Source: Schizochytrium sp. TIO01
Taxonomy: Eukaryota > Sar > Bigyra > Thraustochytrida > Thraustochytriidae
Direction of reading: 5' to 3'
Assembly (NCBI GenBank): GCA_004764695.1
Contig: SMSO01000032.1
Location: 4,339,483 to 4,403,482 of the forward strand
DNA length: 64,000 nt
The notes beneath the pieces are model-generated. The model was not told the DNA's origin. It saw only the letters and a list, made by a program, of their open reading frames with translations, and made no database searches. The translations under genes were made by a program, and so were the position numbers. Positions 32,356 through 40,952 of this stretch are shown here, piece after piece. Every line of letters starts with the position of its first letter. Position 1 is the first letter of the stretch.

Positions 32356-33900
32356 ATGGACGATTGCGGAGGTGTGCCTAGGAAACCTGATATGCGAAAA
32401 GATGTTGCGAGCTTTGGGCTCGATAAAGATAGGGCTGCGCAAAAATTAATGCAAAACCTTCAAGATCTCGTTTCTCCACAGACATACGAGTATGTGCAAG
32501 CATGCGTCTCACATAGCTGCGGTGAAACGCCAGACCGCTATGTCATGTGTGTTATGAAGGAGATTAATAAAATTGACCGCTGTCTAGCGCGGAGATGTGT
32601 CATGCGGATAAAAGCTGGTGATCCCCAAACCCTGGCTGCGACTAAGAGGTGTATTTGTGGGCAGCCTGAAAATGATGATGGCTGCGGAGCGGCTTCTTCT
32701 TCAGCCTCTCGTGATATTCTAAGAACAGGGCAGAAACGGGGCGTAGATGCAATGGGTGGCAGCTGGAACTCTGCATTCAGTACTTTTCGAGGCGCAGTGA
32801 TAAAGTCAAGAAAACAGTCTGATTTTGATTCTTGCGGAGGTGTAAGACCCTCTGGAGCTTGTGGATCATCCTGCTCTTCTGGGTCGTGTGGTTCTGACAC
32901 CTCCCATCTTAATGCTGTCACCCAGGTCTGTACTTCTCCTATTGCTTCTGCAGTAACCCTTTCGACGAACATAAGTGAAGATACCAAGAGCGAAGATGAA
33001 ATTACATCGAATGAATCTAGCGCAAGTGCAGTATCTGAACCTCTTCTAGCAGAGCTGAAGATTAACGTAAATAAACCGCAGGCCCACGGGATGACGCCCT
33101 TGATGCTTGCTGCACAAAAAGGAACGCCTGAGGCTATTAAAATTCTGATCAAACACGGCGCAGATCTCGAGATTAAGGATTCTATGGGTGGCCGGACCGC
33201 ACTAATGTGGGCTGTGTCTAGCAACAAACTTGACGCAGCGCGAACTTTGGTTGAAGCTGGCGCCGATATTGAATGCGTAGCTAACGATGGTTCTAATCCT
33301 CTGCTGTCTTGTGCTCGAGGTGGTTTTACTTCCATCGCACGATTTTTGATTCACGAAGGTGCAAAACTTGATGTTCGCGATAGTTGTGGATTCACTCCTC
33401 TCATGTTTGCTGCGTCATTTGGCAAAACAGAGATTGTTATTCTTTTGGCTCAGAAAATGCCGAGCTTACTTGATGCTAAAGATCGACGTGGCTGTACTCC
33501 TCTCATTCTTGCTGCTCGCTCAGGTCGTTGCGACACTGCTTTGGCACTGGCCGAAGTTGGCTGCAATGTTGCAAGCACCTGCGAGCACGGAAATAATGCA
33601 CTTCATCATGCAGCACGAAATGGCCACACAACAACTCTACGCGCTCTTTTGTCCTCATCATCTGCAAGCAAGTCTAGAAATGAACTTATTCATGCTCGTT
33701 CTAAGCTTGGCTATACCCCGTTGCTAGCCGCCGCGGAAGCCGGTCGCACCGAATGTGTCTCTGTTCTTCTTGAGCATGGTGCTCGCGTGCAGGATAAGAA
33801 TGACCATGGTCTTGACGCTGTTCAACTTGCTCGTCTCGAAGGTCATAATGAGACTGCAAGAGTTCTTTTGCGCGGTGCAATGCTTCCTGCTCATTCTTGA
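32356..33900 (+). CDS. Cys-rich N-terminal module with C-terminal ankyrin repeats
   Basis: Single-exon protein of 514 residues from the ATG at 32356. The C-terminal half (about 244-514) contains eight ankyrin repeats, recognisable from GMTPLMLAAQKG, GRTALMWAVSSN, GFTPLMFAASFG, GCTPLILAARSG, GNNALHHAARNG and GYTPLLAAAEAG. Ankyrin stacks bind protein partners. The N-terminal about 110 residues carry a regular cysteine set (C50, C55, C65, C76, C81, C99, C101, C110) on a predicted helical background, then a Ser/Gly/Cys-rich linker (about 158-180) and an acidic Ser-rich linker. I do not recognise the Cys module. It may bind metal or form disulfides. There is no signal peptide or membrane segment, so a cytosolic scaffold is the likely class. 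Confidence 0.88.
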   Translation: MDDCGGVPRKPDMRKDVASFGLDKDRAAQKLMQNLQDLVSPQTYEYVQACVSHSCGETPDRYVMCVMKEINKIDRCLARRCVMRIKAGDPQTLAATKRCICGQPENDDGCGAASSSASRDILRTGQKRGVDAMGGSWNSAFSTFRGAVIKSRKQSDFDSCGGVRPSGACGSSCSSGSCGSDTSHLNAVTQVCTSPIASAVTLSTNISEDTKSEDEITSNESSASAVSEPLLAELKINVNKPQAHGMTPLMLAAQKGTPEAIKILIKHGADLEIKDSMGGRTALMWAVSSNKLDAARTLVEAGADIECVANDGSNPLLSCARGGFTSIARFLIHEGAKLDVRDSCGFTPLMFAASFGKTEIVILLAQKMPSLLDAKDRRGCTPLILAARSGRCDTALALAEVGCNVASTCEHGNNALHHAARNGHTTTLRALLSSSSASKSRNELIHARSKLGYTPLLAAAEAGRTECVSVLLEHGARVQDKNDHGLDAVQLARLEGHNETARVLLRGAMLPAHS

Positions 33901-35028
33901 ACTTTTAAATGTCCATAGCATTGTACTTGTACTATTATACCAATCCCCTATCATCGCGTGTTTCTTCGCATGTTCTATCACCGCTGTCTTCCGTACTATA
34001 TTCGTTATTTCATGTGTACCAATACTTACGCAATAGCTCGTCTTTTTGCGATAGACCTGGAACAGCAACTTCATATTAGCTTTGCTATTACTTCTGCCGT
34101 GACATATTATCCTACAGGTCGTTGTGACCATCTTTGCTCCTCTTCTTATATCAGGTACTCCTTTCTCCATAACTTGGTCACCAACGAATTTTGTCTCTAT
34201 TCCCTCTGTTATTTCCCCTGCATCCAACCGTGCTAGTCTTTAGAATGAATTCTCCCTTACTGTAGAAACTCTTCACTTCTCCAGCTTATTTCTTTGTTTC
34301 AAGTACGGAGCCAACACACGCAACTTTTAGGCGGGATAACTTCCTTAAGACTCTGTCAACTCTGTCAACTCTGTCAACTCTCTGAACCGTGATGCAACCT
34401 CAGTTTTGAACTCCTATATTTATTCCTGAGCTAATTCACGACAACTGTGTTATCTTTGTCTTAAAGTGTTCAGGATGTTCACTCTAATTTTAATCTTCCC
34501 GGCTCTCCAAACTATCTTAAACATGCACTAACCAAGTGCGTTCAGAAGGATTGATAAATGATAGAGAACCCATCTGTCTTCTATACGAGCATCGCTTGAA
34601 ACACAATCCTAAGCTCTTGCTTGCACTAGTTTAATGCTACGTAAGTCCGTGACAATAAAACAGGATTCGATCAGGCATAGCTAGCTCTTTAAACTTTTTG
34701 CACTCCAAGTCTGCACAAACTATTTGCTCACAGCAGCCGGCATCTTTTCAACTTCTTCCTTCTGTAGATGTCTTTACCATTGGTAATACTATGCAAACAT
34801 TGACATCACCATCTTTCATGTCACCACAAACAAGAGTACAACACAGCAACAAGAGAGAGAAACAAGGCCAGAAAAGACAGCAAAAAACTAGGACTCGGAA
34901 TCCACGATTCACGTGCGTCTTTCAGCATAATAGGAGTTGGTAGGGATATCATAGATCGACTGAGAGTCGAAAACTTTTTAAGGAATAAAGAATTTTTTTT
35001 TTCTGGTTCTGTACGTCGTGGCTAAGTA
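33901..35028. other. Intergenic between ankyrin gene and GNPDA
   Basis: AT-rich DNA with no supported gene. It contains a short CTCTGTCAA minisatellite at 34357-34382 and an A/T run near 34990. It should contain the 3' UTR of the ankyrin gene and the promoter of the deaminase. Confidence 0.5.
34357..34382. repeat. 9-bp minisatellite CTCTGTCAA
   Basis: Nearly three tandem copies of CTCTGTCAA with a truncated final copy, in the 3' flank of the ankyrin gene. Confidence 0.85.
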
Positions 35029-36352
35029 ATGTCCAACAATAAGGATCCTCTTTCGCCAGCATGGGGGAGATCGCAACCAACCCCAAAGCAAAACGGAATC
35101 GAAGCAAAGGCCCAAGGAGTAGCCCTCATTAGCAGAGAGCACCTGAGCATCATGAGATTGATTATTGAGGAGGACCCTAACGGCGTTGCCACATGGGTTG
35201 CAGAGTATGTCTTGAAGCGCATCAACGACTTTGCCCCTTCCGCTGAGCGGCCCTTTGTCCTGGGTAAGTGTATCTGAAGTACTCAGAACATAAAGTTGGC
35301 GTTTGCACATGGCCTGATAGCAGTGAAAGCATCACTTTAGCGAGAAAATACGCCGTGTCATGGTCTTTGCCAGACAATTTGGTGCTGTGATAGTCTTGCA
35401 GTTCATTCACTTTGCTAAAATCATCTAGCATGTGTTTTATCATCAACCGGCAAATTACTTTGATTCTGTATATACAGGACAGCTTCTAACAGTGCATGAC
35501 ATTGGTTTGTTCTCTCCAACCCACAGGTCTGCCAACCGGCTCGTCGCCTTTAGGCACATACAAAAAGCTTGTGGAATTCCACCAGGCAGGCCGCGTTTCT
35601 TTCGAGCATGTCGTTACGTTTAACATGGATGAATATGTCGGCCTCCCAGAAACGCACCCGGAGAGCTATCATTCATTTATGTGGAACAATCTGTTTAACA
35701 AGATTGACATCAAGTAAGTTTTTTTCTCTAAATAATCAACTGCTCGCGAGTGTTAAACGCACACTCAGCTTACGCTTATGGAAAACTAACATAATCCACT
35801 ATGGATGCAAAACGTCCAACCTTTAAATTCGGAAGGCGTGAGAACGTCAACATCCTCAACGGCAATGCAACTGATCTCGAAAAGGAGTGCCAAGACTACG
35901 AAACTAAAATATCTCAATACGGCGGTATTGAGCTCTTCCTGGGCGGAATTGGACCTGATGGCCACATTGCATTCAACGAACCGGGAAGCTCTCTTGCCTC
36001 CAAGACACGGATCAAAACACTAGCATACGATACAATTGTGGCCAACTCTCGCTTTTTTAATGGTGACCTCAGCAAAGTGCCTCGCATGGCTCTTACAGTC
36101 GGTGTTGGTACTGTAATGGCAGCCCGAGAGGTGCTCATTATCATTTTGGGTATTTCCAAGTCCATTGCTCTTGCCAAGTGCATTGAGGAAGGTGTAAGTC
36201 ACATGTGGACTGTGAGTGCTATTCAGCAACACCCACACGCATGCATCGTGTGTGATGAAGATGCCACTATGGAGCTCCGTGTCAAAACGGTCAAGTACTT
36301 CAAGGGCCTCCAGCAAACCAACAAAGAACTTAACCAAAATTTCACGCCCTGA
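35029..36352 (+). CDS. GNPDA: Glucosamine-6-phosphate deaminase, 3 exons
   Basis: Exons 35029-35263, 35527-35713 and 35836-36352 join in frame to 312 residues. Both introns start GTAAGT and end AG, and the joins rebuild the conserved strings [12 protein letters not shown] and NKIDIKRENVN. The enzyme isomerises and deaminates glucosamine 6-phosphate to fructose 6-phosphate and ammonia in the cytosol, linking amino sugars to glycolysis. Catalytic residues, by correspondence with bacterial NagB D72, D141, H143 and E148, are D113 (FNMDEYVGL), D182, H184 and E189 ([14 protein letters not shown]). The phosphate-binding loop PTGSSPLG is intact. The family start corresponds to Met42 (MRLIIEED), so this protein has an extra 41-residue N-terminus without clear targeting features, or uses the internal Met. 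The C-terminus lacks the variable tail of the animal enzyme. Confidence 0.96.
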
Positions 36353-37279
36353 TTAAACTACGCAAAAACAATGCTAAAGTTGCTTTCTTAGACAGGCAAT
36401 CACTCCTTTAGATCCTAAGAAGGATCGACTCTAAATAGTTAAGGTTATAATAACCTAAATGCAAGTCTCTTTCTATATTTTAATTTTGCTTGTAATGCTT
36501 AGAACGTGCTTTCGCCCACGTCATTTTGCGGAATCCTGCATAAGCTCTAGACAGGTGCATTCTGTAGACATTACAATAACCATCATATGTAAAGCGGTAA
36601 TTGATTACATTACCTCATTTCACAGCAACTCCTCAGACTTTGCACTTGAAGAGGATAACCAGCACAAATGCGTTTGACATTGAATCAGTTTCGATTTTCT
36701 ACATCAGCAGAACTCAGATCTTAGAGCTTTCCATCTCACAACGCCCTGGGGATTGCCGCCTTAGATATCTGAAAGATCTCATCACCACGGTGCAATGTCT
36801 CTATTCTAATCTTTACTGCTAAATGAATCTACGTAGTATAGCTTGGATAGCCGAAATAGTCGGGCACGCAAGTCCCCAGGTTTCATGGACCTAGGAGTTT
36901 CTATTTTCAGCAGTCTTGCTGAGTAGGTGCGTAGTAGGTCCTATCTATCAATCTACCGGGAAATCAAGCCTATGGGCCTTCATAGGATCAACAATAAGAC
37001 CTTTTTCTCAGAAAGAGATTGAGTGAAAGAAATCTTTTCTTACCATAGCCCCTTTTTTATTTTAGGCCCTTTCTCTAACTTGGCTGGTCCCGGCAAGACG
37101 AGTGTCACTTGCGTGCTTGGGAGGCCACTCAGTCGCGAGAGAACTAGCAGACTTAATCTTGCTTTTTTGTGGCTAAAGACTCAGTCGAGGTGGCTGCATC
37201 GTGATCTACACTCATTCTTTCAAACCTGTGCACTCACCAAGGGCGCACAGAGCTGCAGCTACAGAAGTAGGGAGGCACA
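36353..37279. other. Intergenic between GNPDA and C1D
   Basis: Same-strand intergenic DNA with no supported gene and no repeat array. Short open frames here have no family resemblance. The last 200 bases presumably contain the C1D promoter. Confidence 0.5.
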
Positions 37280-38150
37280 ATGACCACAAGCTCTCTCCCG
37301 ACAGAAATCCAGGGCGTGCTCGACCGCTTTGACCAAGCGCTGACTAGGATTGAGGAAAGGGTAAGTTGAAGGTGACAGACTCAAGTGCTTAGAAGCAATC
37401 TGATTTCGCATATACTCCTGTTGCGAACATGACTAACCAGTTCTTTACTTTTTCGCAAACTTCATTTCTTCTCTACGGTGGTAACCAACATTCTTTTATG
37501 ATCCCTCACTTGCATTTCATGCACTACCTTCTGGATCATGCTGGAACCTTTCTCAATGTGCTTTCTACACATAACTTCGTGCGTCTCAATTTACCTATGC
37601 ATTGAATAAATTCTGGGCTTTGGTTCCTCGTGCTTCTTCATGAAATTTCCTGCGTAATATGGATTGACTTGCTATCCCTTAGGTTCAACCTTTTGTGGAA
37701 AAGCCTCGCAAGGATGTTGCCCAGGATTTGAGCGCTACAGAAAATGCCAAGCTCAATCTTGTCTACGGCTACTCGCTTAACTCACTGTTCTACATGTATC
37801 TCAAAACGCAAGGCGTCTCTCCTAAGGAGCACCCTGTTCGGCGAGAACTGGACCGCGTGAAGCGCTACATGGGGAAAACTATGCAAATGGAAGAGCGCGC
37901 CAAGAAACAAAAGCAACGTGAAGAGGAGGCTGCTTTGGCTGACCAAAATGGTGACGGCAATGCCACTGAAGCCTCGTCAACGCCCAAGTCGAAGGAGGCT
38001 GATGCTCGCGGAAGCAAGCGCAAGACTCCTGAAGCAGCAGATCGTAATAACGTTACCAGTACCCCTAAATCAAAAACGCAAGGCAAACCCAACAACAATA
38101 AGAACAAAAGCAGCGCCAAGAAGAAACAGTCTGCCAAGAGAAAGAGGTAA
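37280..38150 (+). CDS. C1D: C1D/Rrp47-type nuclear exosome cofactor, 2 exons
   Basis: Exon 1 is 37280-37360 (27 codons) and exon 2 is 37683-38150. The intron (322 bp) starts GTAAGT, ends TTAG and sits in phase 0, giving 182 residues. The N-terminal Sas10/Utp3/C1D domain (about 1-95) is helical and carries the family's hallmark region: KLNLVYGYSLNSLFYMYLK, then the HPVRRELDRVKRYMGKT segment. The C-terminus (about 100-182) is Lys/Ser-rich and disordered, ending in KKKQSAKRKR, consistent with RNA binding and nuclear localisation. In yeast and animals C1D/Rrp47 partners Rrp6 at the nuclear exosome for 3' processing of rRNA, snoRNA and snRNA. The length matches yeast Lrp1/Rrp47 (184 residues). The 3' end faces the MANF gene 600 bp away. 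Confidence 0.93.
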
Positions 38151-38751
38151 TTGCTGTGCTCCTTTACTTTCCTCTTCTTTCTTTCTTCTCTTTTCGCATC
38201 TGGAGTTCATGGAAAAGCTTACCACACAACATTTTTTTCCATGCATGATGCACTATCGCTGCTCTTTGATATGGTGACTCAACTAGATTCGCCCCTTCGT
38301 CTTCACAAATTCCTGCTTCTGCCTCCAACGTCGTTCACATACAAAATATATCTTTCTTTTTTCTTTTTTATTCTTTTCCTATTTTCGACTTATAGTTTTC
38401 GGTAGAAGTACCTCGTACTTCGTTTGATAGCAACCATGGAAGCTAAAGGTTTGGGTTTGAGACTTTCATGAGAGCCACGGTCTCACAAGCCACCATATCC
38501 CGGGTTCATTTTTGAAAAACTCTTATGTTTTCAGAGATTTCCAATCCAGCAGTGTTGAGCGGTGCAAACAGACTTGCCTTAGCCTCTTAGTTCGCCTTCT
38601 CGATTAGATAAACTTCACCGCCATCTATATCAATGATGATTCTGAAGAGCCTCTTATGATGAGAACAAGAAATGAAGCGTGCACAGAGAAAGAAGAATAG
38701 AGAGTAGCATTACATCAGGCAAGAGTGCTGAGAAAATTGAAGACTCTACAT
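38151..38751. other. Convergent intergenic region, C1D and MANF 3' ends
   Basis: About 600 bp between two convergent stop codons, T/C-rich on the left. It probably holds only 3' UTRs. No gene or repeat array is seen. Confidence 0.5.
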
Positions 38752-39540
38752 TTACAGCTCATCATGCATATCCTCAGTCTCTTCGCATCGCTTGATGAAT
38801 TCTGCCTTCTCCAAGCAGTTGTTACATGTCACACCACGGGTCGCGAGGATTTTCTTCAGGTCTTTGACGCGCATCGCCGTGTAGTCAGTCTTGCCCTTTT
38901 CAATCTTGATAGCTTCACGAACCTCGCACAGCTCCGGGGACTCGGCCTTCAGCTTCTTACAGACACGATCAGCGGGCATGTAGTTGCTCATCGGTTGAGA
39001 GATCTTCCGCTTGACTGGGGTCAAGTAGTAGCAAACCTTCTTTTCAGCTTGAGTCTTCACTTCGTTACAGACCTCATCGACAAGCTTCTCAATTGTCGAC
39101 TGAGCGTTAAATTTGACCTTATTTGCCGAGGCCTCCTTTCGCTTCAGGCCTACCTGCTTCTCCACCTCATCCAGGATACGAACACAGACTAAGGACCAAC
39201 AGAACGTGACAAGTTAGAGGACACAGCCATAGTGCATTGTTAAATATAAAGTTAGTTCTCCATCCACAACTTCAAGATCACTTGTTCATCCTACTTGGCC
39301 CTTCAGCCGTTATTGGGACCCCATCTTGGGCAGCCTCGTATCGCAGCGTTGCTCATTAACCAATGTTTGGTCAATCTGGGAGGACGAGCGTGAAGCACTC
39401 CCCGCGTCTACATATTACTTACTTTCGCAATCCTTTGGCCCGTCCTTTGCTGCCTCCACCGAAACGGCGAGCGATGCAAAGGCTGCTACAAGCATGAGCA
39501 CCCACGCCAACATGGCGCGTCGAGAAAATCCTGCCGACAT
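38752..39540 (-). CDS. MANF: MANF/CDNF-type ER protein ending in HDEL, 2 exons
   Basis: Exon 1 is 39540-39423 and exon 2 is 39188-38752. The 234-bp intron starts GTAAGT and ends TTAG and splits an Ile codon. The product is 184 residues. Residues 1-31 form a signal peptide (Arg-rich start, hydrophobic LAWVLMLVAAFASLAV core). The mature protein has the eight family cysteines in order: C38 and C41 (DCEICVRIL), C80, C92 (VCYYL), C116, C127 (ELCEV), and C161/C164 as a CNNC pair inside a SAP-like helical C-terminal domain (VKDLKKILATRGVTC). It ends MHDEL, an ER-retention signal. In animals MANF is a luminal ER-stress protein with a saposin-like N-domain and a SAP-like C-domain, binding BiP. Here an ER folding-stress role is inferred. 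An extra C174 is unusual. Confidence 0.93.
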
Positions 39541-40952
39541 CTTCTTGTGTAGCGTAGCGTGCAAGGCGACCTAGACGACCAGCAAACCTCCGCAAGTGTT
39601 CCCAGCGCAAAACGAGGCCTAAGCTCTCTCTCACGCCAGCTCCGCAGCGCAGTGGAATCAGCCTGCAATTGCAGTATGCATGCATGCTCGCTTGCTTGCC
39701 TCGGAGTCGGTGCCCAACCGGTATTCGCTCCCAATAGGACTTCTTCTACCAGTACCTAAGCACTGCTACTGGCGATGCGTAGCAGCGTCCACGCCGTCAG
39801 CGCGGGCGCCAAAATACTACAAACTGCCTCTATCCCCCATATTAGCGTCTAATGCGGATGTAGCAGCCCAAGATAGCAACTCGCGTCTCGAGCTGTACTA
39901 GCGGATGGACTATCTGGACTCCTACGAGGTCTACCCGTTCTGGTATTTCCAGGCTGGCACTCGAGAGGCATCGATCGCATCAGTCACAGACTTGCGCGCA
40001 TTCTTGCAGTCTTGCCATGCATGCTCCAAATTGGCATGCATGCGCACGTGTATGTATGTACGTACGCATGTAGGCATGTGTATGTGTGTATGTGTGTATG
40101 TGTGTATGTATGCATGCATGTATGCATGTATGTATGGATGGATGTGCGGGTCTGGAGATACACGAGGTGGAACTCGAGAAGATGCGGGTTCCAGGTCATG
40201 CTTAGGGGTTATAAATTGTCTCGAAATGAACACAATGAAATGACGAGTTGGACGAGTTGTTATTCGGTTGGGTCTGAGCGGATTATGATGGGTGCGTTGA
40301 GGAGCACTGCTCATGACTTCGAGGACGCACGTACTCACTCACTGATTCAATCACTCACTCAGTCGCACCTGCTGAAGCACGTTGAGGCGTTGGAGACCTT
40401 TGCGAACATTTCGCTCACATTTCGCTCACATTTCACATGTCGCGGTGCATGGGCGACGGTGCATCTTCTACGATGCATCGTCTTCGTGCAATTGCAATAA
40501 GTCACGAATGATATATCGAACAGACCTCCTCCTTCGTTCAGGAGAGCCACTCTTCAAGTGCGTGCGTGCACAGACATCGCTGCTTGCTTTGCCTTCAAGA
40601 TGTCATGCCGGAAGGCCCACCCACGCGAGTACTGCCTGTCAAGCACCCTCGCAAGGCCACCTAGCTAGAGCAGTAGCCAGAGGACGTGCGCGACACTCTT
40701 CTTGCTTGTCTGCTCCACGTTGGGCAGAGAGAGTCTCAGCGATATCGCTCACCTCTCCCGCATCTCATGGAAAGGAAGGACTTTCGAAGTTTCACTTGAA
40801 AGAAGGGAAGAAAGGGGGGTTCGCCGTCGAACAGCAGAGTATGGAAAGACGTGCTTTTGTAAACAACCAAAATAGTTTTATGTGCTGTCGAAGAGCGGCA
40901 GTCGGTACTGAGACACAGGTCCGAAAGGCTTACAGATCGAGGTGGGGCAGAT
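39541..40952. other. Divergent intergenic region, MANF and Hsp70-like 5' ends
   Basis: About 1.4 kb between divergent start codons, presumably holding both promoters. It contains a 100-bp alternating purine-pyrimidine stretch (listed separately). Open frames of up to about 200 codons here have no family resemblance and are not called. No heat-shock element or ER-stress element could be identified with confidence. Confidence 0.45.
40034..40136. repeat. (TG/TATG)n alternating purine-pyrimidine stretch
   Basis: About 103 bp of strict purine-pyrimidine alternation (TGTATG, GCATGC, GTACGTAC) broken once, by the GG at 40073-40074. Such DNA can adopt left-handed Z-form. It lies between the divergent MANF and Hsp70-like genes. 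Confidence 0.85.

Noticed and set aside
32538-33335. 265-codon open frame on the minus strand
   Set aside because: It is entirely antisense to the ankyrin gene, whose repeats are unmistakable on the plus strand.
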